Positions 16,928 to 27,107 of a stretch of DNA of 64,000 bases are shown in pieces (position 1 is the stretch's first letter; each line of letters starts with the position of its first letter). Below the pieces are notes generated by a model that saw only the letters and a list, made by a program, of their open reading frames with translations, made no database searches and had not been told where the DNA came from. Position numbers and translations under genes: made by a program. The stretch comes from G965218495 sp965218495 (GTDB taxonomy: Bacteria; Bacteroidota; Rhodothermia; Rhodothermales; Bin80): assembly GCA_965218495.1 (NCBI GenBank), contig OZ244626.1, positions 4,278,001 through 4,342,000 on the forward strand, written 5' to 3'.

Positions 16928-18367
16928 ATTGGCCTTAGACACAAATAACGGGCATATATCCTATGAGTAATACCTGTAAATCGGCCAATATGTACCGATT
17001 GGGACTATGCCAACACCTCGTCCGTCGGCAAAAGTGACAAACTTACGTAAGGCCACTGTCGGTGATCGTCACGGTGGAATCATCGAATGAGACGAACGAG
17101 AACTAAGGCACAGGGTTGCCGGCCTGCAGACTTCTGTCAGGATCAAACCTCCGTCGAACGCTTTCCGCTTGTCTCGTACCAGCATGCGAATCCTGGAGCA
17201 TGGAATTGTAGAGCCATTTCGTTTCCTCATCCTCCGCACTGATTGCCATGTAGACACCTGCTTCAAGAAACTGGGCGCGGACATCCGGATCAGGATGGTT
17301 GTCAATTACCTGCCGCATGTAGACACTAACCGCTTCCTGGTCATTTAGCGAACGAGCAAGCATAAATAGGAGGTTTGATGCGCCGACCGAGCTCCATGCC
17401 TCGAATGTCCAGAGTGGCGAATCTGCCGTGACAGATTCGAATGCTTCCCGGCCCAATTGCTTGTCGATACTGTCGGCGCTAAGCTGCAAGTCATCGAAAT
17501 ACCGCAGGATCAGCCACTGGTGCAGCAGTGGGTCATGTTCCTGGCCGATCCGCTCCTTAATCGGAGCTGTCACTTGTTTTACGATATCATAGTTAACCTA
17601 TAGTACCCATTCTCATCTTCAGTGAAGGCCTGACCCATTTCCCGTTCCATTTGCTCAACATCAAGATAGATGCCAGCAAAGTCGGCAATTAGGGAGGGTA
17701 CTGAACTAACCAATGGCTCAGTAATATCTCCCGGAAGTGCTGAGGGATCGAACACGATGTCCACGAACTGCTCGTCGTGAACGTCGAATACGCTGAAATA
17801 AACACCCTCGCTGTCCCAGAATGGTCCAGATTCATTAAAGGCTAGGCGGTCTTAGCTCGTACTTGCCATCAGGTCATAGCTGCTGAATTCGGACGCCTTC
17901 GCACCGCGGCGGACTCCGTACGCGACGGTATCCGCGGATGCCTCCACGCGAGCAGAAAACGTGCCATCCGCTCGGCGCTGCATTTCAATGCCTTCTTCAG
18001 AATCTGTCAGCACCACGTAAAACGTATCGATTTCCGAGAAGGCCTCGCTTGCAGCGAGACGAATATGAAGCTCCACCTGCTCTTCGGTTGTCAGGATAAA
18101 CGGTATGTCCAAGGTCTTGTGATACACGCCGGTCGCATACATCCCATAGCCACCCGGTTCATCCAGCCTGAAGGCATAATTCCCGGAATCATCGACTGGG
18201 GCAACAATCGTAGTGTCGGTCGGACCATTCTTTACGATTACGTGGGCCATGGCCATGGGATTTCCGTCTGCTCCCAGCAGGGTTCCGCTGATGTTGGCCT
18301 TTCCGCATGCCTGTATCAGCGGCAGTAGCAGGATTAGAACCCACAGGCGAGAATTTGGGCACTGCAT
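16928..18367 (-). pseudogene. N-terminal and middle part of a decayed TlpA-type paralogue
   Basis: Reading on the minus strand from ATG 18367, a lipoprotein-like start (LLLPLIQACGK) leads into 'ISGTLLGADGNPMAMAHVIV' and 'GGYGMYATGVYHKTLDIPFI', nearly the same as the TlpA protein at 5680. A stop follows at ~17852. The sequence then continues in other frames: 'DIVFDPSALPGDITEP', then 'IKERIGQEHDPLLHQWLILR', then 'SFVSFDDSTVTITDSG' near 17080, after which it is lost before the IS1634. At least two frame changes and several stops mark it as a pseudogene. Its thioredoxin end is at 14594-15037. Confidence 0.7.
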
Positions 18368-19193
18368 TGGAGTTTAGTTTAGTTGTGAAGCCGTTACGTT
18401 TGCCTGGCGGGGAATGGCCCCATTGAACGGGGAAACTTATCCGTAGCCTTCGCTGCTATTGCTGAGGTCCTATTCGCGAATCAATTCTTTGCATGCGTAG
18501 CAAGTCCGTGACTACACTGAGCGCCAATACTACGCCCCTGATTTGCCACGCCAGTCCAAATCACACGAATGTCTATGCTTCCAACCGCAAATACCGGAAA
18601 GGTGGAAGAAGGATACGAAGGCTGCTGTCGAGTCCGCCGGAATCGATACGCAGAATGACTATCCGCGGTACACGATCCGGAGATTAAACGCATTGACAAT
18701 CTGGAACACGGTTGAGGCTGGCGCAGCGGCCGCCACGTTCCGGCGCAGGACGGTCGCTGTGCGGGATGAGTGATGCACTGTTGCACGGCAGTGAAGAGCG
18801 CTGCTCGGACCTGTGTAGGGAGTCTGGCGGCTCCAGGTGCGGCGGTAGGCATAGCAAAGACCTACCATTAAGGGGCCATGGCACTCTTCCTGGGGCGCCC
18901 GCCATGGAGCATGCGCACGTGTGGCTCAGGTGCGGAGGCGGAAAAGAGAGGCTGCTCGGTGGGCCAATGCGCAAGCGAGGTAACCCAAACCCACGCCCGT
19001 GGGCCCAGTGATCACGATGTCCTGGTGCAATCGAGCTTGCAGTCAACTATCCAGGTAGTGGTGCTATTTCTCAGAGAATGGCGCACGGCCTCTCGCCACA
19101 CAAATGCTGTGGTGCGCCGAAGCAGACAAACCCGTTGCTGTGGTCTCGTGATACCTAATTGTAGGTGACGCTCCCTTTGGGCAAAACCGCCGT
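18368..19193. other. Intergenic stretch containing an IS21 istB scrap
   Basis: No intact gene. Around 18940-19020 on the minus strand, 'DIVITGPTGVGLGYLACALA' resembles the IstB Walker A region, but the catalytic Lys is replaced (GVGLGY instead of GVGKSY) and the frame breaks on both sides, so it is a relic. Nothing else recognised. Confidence 0.5.
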
Positions 19194-19871
19194 TTAGCCT
19201 ATCGAGCGCTCAAGTTCGGCCTGCGGATCCACATGCGCCAGCGGGCTGATGCCGCGTAGCAACCGCTGCAAGGATGCATAGCCAAGCATTTGAATAGCCT
19301 GATCCCAGGGAGCCCATCTGACGTCCGTTATGCCCTCGCCGGCCTGTGGAGCAAAAGCTGTGGACTGGCTCTGCATGAGGTACCAATACGTCTGCTTAAC
19401 GTGGTACTGGCCTTTGCGCGGGTAGCCATGAGACGTCGCCCCGACGCACGAATAGGTTAGCAGGTCCCCCACGCCTGTCTCTTCCTCCACTTCTCTGGCA
19501 GCACACTCATGAAGTGCTTCGCCGGCCTCGCGCTTGCCCTTAGGCAGATCCCAGCACCCGTGGCGGCGAATCAGCAGCACCTCCGGAGGCCGCACTTCGG
19601 TGCGAAGCACCACGCCGCCAGCCGCGAAGACCTCAACAGGTGGCAGGTACGGCACAAGGTTCTGAAAGGCCTCTGGTGGCACCAGTCGTGCGCGCAAAGA
19701 AGGGCTGCCGTCATCTGCCATGTCCTTAATGCCTTCGCTCGCCACCACCAGGATGGCGTCACCACCAACCCGCTGGGCGTGGCCAAGCGTGCGCCACAGC
19801 AAAACGTCACTGGACCCGTGTTCGCGAAGGCGCGGCAACCGCTTGTGGGGCGTGCAGTAGAACAACAGCAT
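19194..19871 (-). CDS. Nudix hydrolase with N-terminal extension
   Basis: 225 aa from ATG 19871, chosen because the longer frame adds only basic, low-complexity residues. An N-terminal ~75 residue region ('MLLFYCTPHKRLPRLREHG', 'GDAILVVASEGIKDM') precedes a Nudix domain with the complete box 'GKREAGEALHECAAREVEEE' then TGVG (GX5EX7REUXEEXGU). Nudix enzymes hydrolyse nucleoside diphosphates linked to another group; the substrate is not predictable here. The same two-part architecture is, from memory, found in Salinibacter-type bacteria. Divergent from the YVTN gene with only 9 bp between start codons. Confidence 0.85.
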   Translation of the reverse strand: MLLFYCTPHKRLPRLREHGSSDVLLWRTLGHAQRVGGDAILVVASEGIKDMADDGSPSLRARLVPPEAFQNLVPYLPPVEVFAAGGVVLRTEVRPPEVLLIRRHGCWDLPKGKREAGEALHECAAREVEEETGVGDLLTYSCVGATSHGYPRKGQYHVKQTYWYLMQSQSTAFAPQAGEGITDVRWAPWDQAIQMLGYASLQRLLRGISPLAHVDPQAELERSIG

Positions 19872-19880
19872 ATCGTAGCG

Positions 19881-20942
19881 ATGTTGATGCGCTCCAAAAC
19901 TACGACGCCCTTGCTTACTGCGACCCATAGACTTGCAGCGCTGCTGGTCCTGGTGTGCAGCCATCCAGCAATGGCCCAGGTCTACTACTTGTACGTGGCC
20001 AACGAGTCAGATGACACTGTCTCGCTGGTACGCTTTGACCAAAAAGAAGCGACATCCATCAAAACCATCCCCGTTGGCAACGTCCCCACTGAAATTGAGG
20101 GCCCGCACGGTCTCACCGTAAGCCCTGACGGCGAGCACTGGTACGTGTCGTTGGCGCACGGGCAGCCGTACGGGTCGGTCGTCAAGTATCGGACCACCAC
20201 CGATGAACGCGTCGGCAGCGTCTCGTTGGACCTCTTTCCTGCTACCATGCAGATTTCAGAGGCGACCGGGCTGTTGTACGTGGTGAACTTCAACCTGCAC
20301 GGCACCATGGAGCCGAGCTCGGTGTCGGTAGTAGACCCCTCTAGGATGATTGAGGTGGGCCGCGTCACCACCGGCGCCATGCCACACGGCTCTCGGCTCT
20401 CGCCCGAAGGGACCAGGCACTATTCCGTATCCATGATGGGGGGCATGCTCTATGAAGTCGACGCCCTCAGCCTCGAGGTCTCGCGCTCCCTTCAGGTAGG
20501 CCAAAGACCTACCTGGGTAGAGCATCACCCACACACCGATCACGTTTACGTGGCCGACAACGGCGGAGATGAAATCATCGAGGTGGACCTTGAATCATGG
20601 GCCGTGACACGGCGCATTGCGTCCCCCGGCGCCCCCTACAACCTCGCCTTAACGCCGGACGGCAGCCGCATCTTTGCTACGCTCAAGAGCGCTGCCGCTG
20701 TTGGCGTGTACAATGCCTCAACCGGTGACGAGGTCGTGCGCCTGGAGACCTCCCGCAGAATCCCGCATGGCGTCACCATTGCGCCCGATGGCAAGTATGC
20801 CTTTATTACGGCTGAAGGAATCGGGAGCGAACCCGGCTCCGTAGATGTTGTTGACCTGCGTACGCTGACACGTGTGGCCACTGCTGATGTCGGGCGGCAG
20901 GCCGGCGGCATCGCCCTATGGAAAACCGTCCCGTCCGAATAA
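19881..20942 (+). CDS. Exported YVTN/YncE-type beta-propeller protein
   Basis: 353 aa from ATG 19881 (ATG 19887 is an alternative). The much longer open frame upstream lies antisense to the Nudix gene and is discarded because this start gives a signal peptide (LAALLVLVCSHPAMAQ). Repeats of the form 'YVANESDDTVSLVRF', 'GPHGLTVSPDGEHWYVSLAH', 'HVYVADNGGDEIIEVDL' and 'APYNLALTPDGSRIFATL' are the 7-bladed YVTN propeller signature. Such proteins are periplasmic or outer-surface; the ligand is unknown. It lies 26 bp upstream of the DUF58 gene and may be co-transcribed with that operon. Confidence 0.85.
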   Translation: MLMRSKTTTPLLTATHRLAALLVLVCSHPAMAQVYYLYVANESDDTVSLVRFDQKEATSIKTIPVGNVPTEIEGPHGLTVSPDGEHWYVSLAHGQPYGSVVKYRTTTDERVGSVSLDLFPATMQISEATGLLYVVNFNLHGTMEPSSVSVVDPSRMIEVGRVTTGAMPHGSRLSPEGTRHYSVSMMGGMLYEVDALSLEVSRSLQVGQRPTWVEHHPHTDHVYVADNGGDEIIEVDLESWAVTRRIASPGAPYNLALTPDGSRIFATLKSAAAVGVYNASTGDEVVRLETSRRIPHGVTIAPDGKYAFITAEGIGSEPGSVDVVDLRTLTRVATADVGRQAGGIALWKTVPSE

Positions 20943-20968
20943 AAACGCCCCTGGCGGTCCCATAGCCT

Positions 20969-21868
20969 ATGCCGCAGGCCGCGACGCGGTTTATTCTTCC
21001 CCATGTCCTGGCGCGCCTCTCGGGGCTGGAGCTGTTGGCGCGTGCCGTTGTCGAAGGCTTTATCGCCGGGCTGCACCGAAGCCCGTACAAGGGATTCAGT
21101 GTTGACTTCATGCAGTACCGGCCGTACGTGCCGGGCGACGACCTGCGACGCGTCGACTGGAAGGTTTACGCGCGGACCGACCGCTACCTCGTCAAAGAGT
21201 TTGAAGGCGAAACAAATACGCGCGTTCACCTTGTGCTGGATGCCAGCCGGTCGATGGGCTACCAGTCGCATAACGTCAGCAAGCTCGAATATGCTTGCTA
21301 CCTGGTCGCCTCTCTCGCCTACCTCTCCATTCGGCAGCGGGATGCGGCAGGACTCGTGATTTTTGATGAAGATATCCTGCAGAACCTCTCCCCCCGCAGC
21401 AGCAAGGGGCATCTGCATACCCTGCTCACTCAGCTTGAAAACGTCTCCGTTGGGGCCGCCACCTCGTTTGACAAGCCACTGCATGCTATTGCGGATCAGC
21501 AGCAGAGGCGGGGCTTTATCGTGATTGTGAGCGACCTCCTCTCCAACGCAGACCATCTTATTGATGCGCTGCGGCACTTCCGGTTCTCCGGGCATGAAGT
21601 GCTCATATGCCATGTCTTGGATCCTCAAGAGGTGGCCTTTGACTTTGAGGACGTGATGCAGATCAAGGACCTCGAAACTGGCACAAAGCTTCTTGTCGAA
21701 GGCAGCAGCGCTCGTGCACTCTACCAGAAGAATTTCCAGCACTTCCAGCATCGCATTCAGCGGGCCTGCGGTCTCCTCGGCATCGACTACACGCTGCTCA
21801 CCACGGATCGTCCGCTGGATGGTGCTCTGTTTCAGTACCTTTCCGCCCGTAGCCGGCGCCGAACATAG
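20969..21868 (+). CDS. DUF58 protein (VWA-like), first gene of the VWA operon
   Basis: 299 aa. DUF58 hallmark 'RRVDWKVYARTDRYLVKEFE' (residues 60-79), then a VWA-like fold with the metal-site motif 'DASRS' (D91-S93-S95) in 'LVLDASRSMGYQ' and 'GFIVIVSDLLSN'. DUF58 proteins are partners of MoxR-type AAA+ ATPases in chaperone-like complexes at the membrane. Here no MoxR gene precedes it; the upstream neighbour is the YVTN propeller. The next gene starts 2 nt after its stop. Confidence 0.9.
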   Translation: MPQAATRFILPHVLARLSGLELLARAVVEGFIAGLHRSPYKGFSVDFMQYRPYVPGDDLRRVDWKVYARTDRYLVKEFEGETNTRVHLVLDASRSMGYQSHNVSKLEYACYLVASLAYLSIRQRDAAGLVIFDEDILQNLSPRSSKGHLHTLLTQLENVSVGAATSFDKPLHAIADQQQRRGFIVIVSDLLSNADHLIDALRHFRFSGHEVLICHVLDPQEVAFDFEDVMQIKDLETGTKLLVEGSSARALYQKNFQHFQHRIQRACGLLGIDYTLLTTDRPLDGALFQYLSARSRRRT

Positions 21869-21870
21869 CT

Positions 21871-23874
21871 GTGTCCTTTCTCACACCGCTCTTTCTTGCT
21901 GCTGCCAGCGTCGCGCTGGTCCCCGTGCTCTTGCACTTGGTGCGCAGGATGAAGGCCAGGGAGGTGCCCTTCAGTTCCCTGATGTTCTTGCAGGCCACGC
22001 CGATGGAACGCATCCGTCGGCGTAAGCTGCGTGACATCCTGCTTCTTGCGCTGCGCATGGCCATGATCGTACTTCTTGCCACGGCGTTTTCGCGTCCCTA
22101 CGTCTTGCGAGAAAGCCTCCCCTTCGTCCCTCAGCGTGACGACGAGTCTGTGGTGATCCTGTTTGACCAGTCGCTGAGCATGCAGGCAGGGGACACCTTT
22201 GATGAAGCCTTGGCGGCCCTAACGCGCCTGACGGCAGCGTCCTCGAGCGCTGATGAGCTGGCGCTCATCAGCTTCAGCGATGAAGCCGTGCAGCTTTCGC
22301 CCTTGACGCGAAGCGCCGATCGCCTCCAAGCTTCCGTCAATGCGCTCAGGCCCACCAGTCGCGCCACGGACTACTACCCAGCATTGCAACTTGCAGAGGA
22401 CATCCTGAAGGATGCGCGCCACGCCGCGCAGCGCGTAGTGCTGATTTCGGACCTGCAGCAAGGGGGCTTCAGTCCTTCCATGGATGAGTACACCTTGCCG
22501 GACGGCGTGACATTTGAATCCATCCATGTAGGGCAGCAGGACTATGCCAACCGCTACTTTGATGGCTTCGAGCTCACCGTCAGGCGCCGCGACGAAAACA
22601 CGGTCACCCGCTTCGATGCCCGCTACCAAGCGCTGGCACGGGACGACAGCATCAGCCTGGTGTTGGAAGGACAAGTGGTGGAACGCAAGTATGCAACCAC
22701 AGCAGGGCTGGGCCCGGTGTCGTTTCAGCACATTGCTCCGCGCGCGGGCACATACCAGGGCTATCTGTCACTTGAAAGCGATGACCTGAGTGCGGACAAT
22801 CGGCACTACTTCACTTATGAGGTTACCGCGCGCCCTTCGCTGCTGGTTGTTGCGGCGGATCGTGATGCCTTTTTCCTTCAGAGCGCCTTTGAGCTCGCCG
22901 AGCGGTCTCGCTTTGACTTTACGCGTGGTCAACGCATTACCGGGGCGGCGCTTTTTCGGCACGATGTCGTGTTTGTCGCCAACGCAGAGCGCCTTACGCA
23001 ACAGCAGAGCACAGCCCTTCGATCCTTTGCTGAGCGCGGCGGCAGCGTCGTGGTATCGTTTGGCGATGCGGTCGCGCCCACCGGATTCGGGCTGGAGCAG
23101 CTCGGCATCGGCCAGCTCACTGAGGTCGTGCGCACGGGAGGCTCTGAAACCCGAAACGCCGTCATCGGGCAGATTGAGACACAACACCCCATCTTCTCGG
23201 TACTGGCGGGCTCCAGTGTGCTTCTGAGGCCGAAGTTTCGTACGTATGCCCGCGTCCTGCCCGCTGCCGGCACTGCGGTGCTCGGGAGCTATGACAGTGG
23301 CGATCCCTTTCTCATGGAAAAACGGATTGGGCAGGGCACGATACTCGTCTATACTTCTAGCTTCGGCACCAGTTGGACCGATCTGGCACTGCATGAGCTT
23401 TTTGTGCCGCTCGTCTATCAGATTGCCACGTACGCCACCGCCCTAGGCGAGCGGCTACGACAGTTTTCGATAGGCGATCCTGTGCCGCTGTCCGGGACGC
23501 CCGGGTCGACTTGGGATGTAAGCACACCCGGGGGCGCCGTGTACAAAGTCACCATGGATACTACAGGAACGGGGTTCTTTCGCGAAACGGGTGCCCCCGG
23601 CCACTACGTGGCAGCACTTGGAGAGGATACGTATCCTTTTTCCGTGAACACAGATGCTCGCGAGTCCGTCCTTGCGGCACGCGGAGAGGCAGAAACCTAT
23701 GCTGCCATTGCCGGCGGCCGGAGCGACCTGGCCACCACGCCGCAAGAAGCCGGTTTCTCCAGCGAGGAATCTGAACAAGAACTAAAGCTGTGGCGCACCG
23801 CTATACTGGCGGTGCTGGGGCTCTTTGCTCTGGAAACACTGCTCTCACACCGTAGCCGAGCGCCCAAGGCGTAA
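21871..23874 (+). CDS. BatA-type membrane protein with VWA domain
   Basis: 667 aa, GTG start (MSFLTPLFL). The BatA N-terminal signature is present: a first helix (FLAAASVALVPVLLHLV), the conserved 'REVPFSSLMFL' then 'RRRKLRDILLLALRM' and a second helix. A VWA domain follows with MIDAS residues D99-S101-S103 ('ILFDQSLSM'). Next is a glutamine-amidotransferase-like region ('VVSFGDAVAPTGF', 'GQGTILVYTSSFGTSWTDL') and a C-terminal helix (AILAVLGLFALETLL). Family knowledge: aerotolerance-type operon proteins that assemble with DUF58/MoxR partners. The C-terminus faces the next gene, 9 nt away. Confidence 0.88.
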   Translation: MSFLTPLFLAAASVALVPVLLHLVRRMKAREVPFSSLMFLQATPMERIRRRKLRDILLLALRMAMIVLLATAFSRPYVLRESLPFVPQRDDESVVILFDQSLSMQAGDTFDEALAALTRLTAASSSADELALISFSDEAVQLSPLTRSADRLQASVNALRPTSRATDYYPALQLAEDILKDARHAAQRVVLISDLQQGGFSPSMDEYTLPDGVTFESIHVGQQDYANRYFDGFELTVRRRDENTVTRFDARYQALARDDSISLVLEGQVVERKYATTAGLGPVSFQHIAPRAGTYQGYLSLESDDLSADNRHYFTYEVTARPSLLVVAADRDAFFLQSAFELAERSRFDFTRGQRITGAALFRHDVVFVANAERLTQQQSTALRSFAERGGSVVVSFGDAVAPTGFGLEQLGIGQLTEVVRTGGSETRNAVIGQIETQHPIFSVLAGSSVLLRPKFRTYARVLPAAGTAVLGSYDSGDPFLMEKRIGQGTILVYTSSFGTSWTDLALHELFVPLVYQIATYATALGERLRQFSIGDPVPLSGTPGSTWDVSTPGGAVYKVTMDTTGTGFFRETGAPGHYVAALGEDTYPFSVNTDARESVLAARGEAETYAAIAGGRSDLATTPQEAGFSSEESEQELKLWRTAILAVLGLFALETLLSHRSRAPKA

Positions 23875-23883
23875 GGAAGCCTT

Positions 23884-26800
23884 ATGGAAAACGCCCAGAT
23901 ACACCTTCAGTCTCTGATTAGGGCGGTGCGGCGCCAGGTGCGGCGCCGCGCCTTGTTGCAGGGCAGTGCGGTAGCACTTGTCGCCTTCTTTGCCTGCATA
24001 GTGGCGCTCGTGCTGCTCTATCCCGTACTCCATGGGCAAGCATTCTTGTTCTGGCTTGCCGTAGGCGGCGCGCTCGCCGTCTCGATCGCCGCCTCGCTCT
24101 GGTATGCCGTCCGCCCGCTTCGGCGCAAGATCAGTGATCAGCAGATCGCGATGTATATCGAAGAGCAGTCGCCGGGCCTGGAGGACCGTCTGAACAGCGC
24201 CATAGAGGCCAAGGCCAAGCGCATTCAAGGAGCGGATGAAATCCTCTCGGGACTCTTGGGCGATGCCGCCCGCATGGCACGAGAGATCGTTCCCAGCGCG
24301 CTGGTGCGCAAGGTGCGTGCACGCCTGACTGCCGGCATGAGCACGCTTTTGGTGGCAGCGCTCTTGGTCGTGGGCGGAATGAACCTCGATAGGGTGCGAC
24401 TGGTCGCCTCAACCAGCGTGGCCGCGGTGCGTCCGTACATGACGATTTCGCCGGGCGATGTGGAAATAGAAAAGGGCGAGTCGCAGCCTGTCGTAGTAGA
24501 GTTGCGCGCAAACACCAACAACCAGGTGGACATCGTCTTTCAGGAGTCCGGTGCCGAGTGGACCCGCAAGGCCATGGAAGCCGGCCTGGAAGGCACCTCG
24601 TACATGGCTGAGTTCAACAGCATCCAAGGTCCGATAGAATACTACGTGGAAGTGGGCAGTCGCCGATCAAAGCCGTACAGGATTTCGGTTTATGAGTTTC
24701 CGGCGGTAAACCAGATTGACCTGACCTATCGCTACCCTGACCATATACCCTTGTCGCCCCGCATTGAGACGGACGCGGGCGACATCCATGGACTCCAAAA
24801 TTCCAACGTGACGCTCACGGTGCATACCACCGGGCAGCCCCGCACCGCTGAGATGGTGCTAGAAAGCGGCGCTACCATACCTCTGGCCCTGGGCGACGAT
24901 GGTCGCTTTTCCGGGCAGGTCACGCTGGTGCAGGAGGATCTCTATACGCTGCGGCTAACTGACGAAAACGGAAAGCGCAATCAGTTTCCTGCCCAGTATG
25001 CCATCGTACCGGTGCCCGATACTGCGCCCCACATCACGGTGCAGGATCCGGGGCGGGATATGCGTGCCAACGCCGTAGAGGAGGTGCTGGTTGCAGCCGA
25101 TGTAGACGATGACCATGGGGTGGCCGCCTTTGAGCTGGTCTTCTTTGTCGGTGGCGGCGATGCGCAGTCAATCAGTCTGCTGGACGCCCCCGGCAATCGC
25201 CACAGCTCGGGAGAACACCTGCTTTTCCTGGAAGACTACGGCCTTCAGCCCGGTGACGTGATCACGTACTACCTGGAAGCCCATGACGCCACGCAGAATG
25301 CCGTGACGGACATGTACTTCATTGAGGTTATCCCATTTGACCAGACCTACACGCAAGTATCGGCAGCCGGTGGCGGACAGGCAGGCGGACAGCAGAGCGG
25401 CTTAGTCGTCAGTCAGCAGGAGATCATCGCGGCCACCTGGCGCCTGCTCCGCGAGCGGAACACTCACGATGACTATGCTGGCGCACTGGAGGCTCTGACT
25501 GGTGCGCAGGCCAACCTCAAGCGCAGCATAGAAGAGCGCATCCAGTCTACCGCCTTCTCTTTGGAGCTGCGCGGCAACGAGCTGCAGCAACAGACCGTCC
25601 GCTACCTGCAGGAAGCCACCGAAAGCATGGGTGAAGCCGTCCAAAAGTTGGAGCGCGATCAGCTGCAGGAGGCGCTGCCGCCGCAGCGCAAGGCGCTTAC
25701 AGCCCTCCTGCGCGCCGATGCCCAGAACAAAGAAAACCAGGTGGCACAGCAGCAGCAGCGCGGCCAGGGCGGTGGCATGTCAGCCACCGAGGAGCGGATG
25801 TCTGAACTCATGGATCTGGAGCTTGACATCTCCAAGGACAAGTACGAGGTACAGCAGCAGCGCGCGCAAGAAACACAAGAGCTGGATGATGCCCTACGCC
25901 AGGTGAAAGACCTGGCCCGCCGACAACAGGATTTGGCTAACCTGCAACGCCCCGAAAACCTCCAGGGAGAAGATCGGAAGCGGTTTGTAGACAAGCTGCG
26001 CAGGGATCAGGAAGAGGTTCGGGAGCAGCTGGAGCAGGTAGCCCGCGACATGCAGCAGGGACGCCAGCAAGATGCCGAAGGGCGCATGTCCAGCGCCCTG
26101 CGTAACATGCGCGAGGCGGACCGGGCACTCAGGAGAGGCAATCTGGACGAGGCGGCGCAGCGCCAGCAGCAGGCACTTCAGGACTTGCAGCAGCTTCAGC
26201 CCGGCCTGCAGAGGGCTGCGCAAGGCTCGCGGCGCGAACAATTGGAGGCGCTGACCGAGGACTTGCAAGACGTGGCGGACCGGGAGCAGCAACTCGCTGA
26301 AGACCTTGAGGAACTGGTCGCCAAGGGAACGCGGCCCACAGAGGACGACATGCGGCCCTTGGATGAGGGGCGTCTGGCACTCATGGACGCGCTGCACCAA
26401 GCCATGGAAGAGGCCGCCCGCATGGAAGCGCAGAGCCAGGACCCGGAGATGACCGCCAACCTGCGCAACCTGCAGCAGCAGATTCAGCGCGACGACCTCG
26501 CCGGGGACATGGCAAGCTCCTATCGTGCGCTCCGCAACGGCTGGCTGGATAGCGCCCAGCGCCTGGAAGAAGAGATCCTGGATGACTTGGCCAACCTGGA
26601 TGAGAGTCGACGCGCCTTGGCCCAGTCGCTACCGGTCACAGAGGAAGAGGCGCTCGCCTCCACGCTCCGCGAGATTCAGGACCTGCAGGATCAGATTCGC
26701 AGCCTGGAGTCAGATGCCGGGCGCCTTCGCGGAAGTGATCCGCAGGGTGACAACCGTGGCCTCAAAGCCCGCCTGCAGAGCCAGATTTCCCGGGCCCAGG

Positions 26801-27099
26801 GGCAGCTGCAAGACCTTATGCAGCGCGGGGGCGACGCCGCTACGCAGCAGGCCCTGTCGGGGGTGCAGAACGCGCTCTCACGCGCAGACCAAACCGGCGT
26901 GCTGCTTGACGAGGAGTCCGCGAAAGCCTTCTTTGAGCGCAACGTGTATGACGCGCTGAACCAACTCGAAGAAGAAATCGTGCGCGCGCTTGACTTGGTG
27001 CAGATGGAAAACCGCCTGTATGGTAGCCGCCGCCGGGAAGTGCCCCCCGAATACTCCATTATGGTAGAGAAATACTATGAGTCGTTGTCCCGGCAGTAG
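23884..27099 (+). CDS. DUF4175-family large coiled-coil membrane protein
   Basis: 1071 aa. Two membrane helices near residues 22-70 and a third around 145-165 anchor a large extracytoplasmic region with Ig-like strands ('YRYPDHIPLSP', 'APHITVQDPGRDMRANAVEE'). Residues ~510-1040 are almost entirely helical and rich in Gln/Glu/Leu ('QQQRGQGGGMSATEERMSEL', 'ALRQVKDLARRQQDLANLQ'), indicating long coiled coils. This domain plan and its place beside DUF58/VWA genes match DUF4175-type proteins. The role is unknown; it is probably a scaffold of the same complex. It is followed 8 nt later by the second VWA gene. Confidence 0.85.
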   Translation: MENAQIHLQSLIRAVRRQVRRRALLQGSAVALVAFFACIVALVLLYPVLHGQAFLFWLAVGGALAVSIAASLWYAVRPLRRKISDQQIAMYIEEQSPGLEDRLNSAIEAKAKRIQGADEILSGLLGDAARMAREIVPSALVRKVRARLTAGMSTLLVAALLVVGGMNLDRVRLVASTSVAAVRPYMTISPGDVEIEKGESQPVVVELRANTNNQVDIVFQESGAEWTRKAMEAGLEGTSYMAEFNSIQGPIEYYVEVGSRRSKPYRISVYEFPAVNQIDLTYRYPDHIPLSPRIETDAGDIHGLQNSNVTLTVHTTGQPRTAEMVLESGATIPLALGDDGRFSGQVTLVQEDLYTLRLTDENGKRNQFPAQYAIVPVPDTAPHITVQDPGRDMRANAVEEVLVAADVDDDHGVAAFELVFFVGGGDAQSISLLDAPGNRHSSGEHLLFLEDYGLQPGDVITYYLEAHDATQNAVTDMYFIEVIPFDQTYTQVSAAGGGQAGGQQSGLVVSQQEIIAATWRLLRERNTHDDYAGALEALTGAQANLKRSIEERIQSTAFSLELRGNELQQQTVRYLQEATESMGEAVQKLERDQLQEALPPQRKALTALLRADAQNKENQVAQQQQRGQGGGMSATEERMSELMDLELDISKDKYEVQQQRAQETQELDDALRQVKDLARRQQDLANLQRPENLQGEDRKRFVDKLRRDQEEVREQLEQVARDMQQGRQQDAEGRMSSALRNMREADRALRRGNLDEAAQRQQQALQDLQQLQPGLQRAAQGSRREQLEALTEDLQDVADREQQLAEDLEELVAKGTRPTEDDMRPLDEGRLALMDALHQAMEEAARMEAQSQDPEMTANLRNLQQQIQRDDLAGDMASSYRALRNGWLDSAQRLEEEILDDLANLDESRRALAQSLPVTEEEALASTLREIQDLQDQIRSLESDAGRLRGSDPQGDNRGLKARLQSQISRAQGQLQDLMQRGGDAATQQALSGVQNALSRADQTGVLLDEESAKAFFERNVYDALNQLEEEIVRALDLVQMENRLYGSRRREVPPEYSIMVEKYYESLSRQ

Positions 27100-27107
27100 A
27101 TGCGTGC

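Noticed and set aside
19509..19880. A 124-residue N-terminal extension of the YVTN protein
   Set aside because: It lies antisense to the Nudix gene and would bury the signal peptide. The internal ATG at 19881 starts a normal secreted protein.
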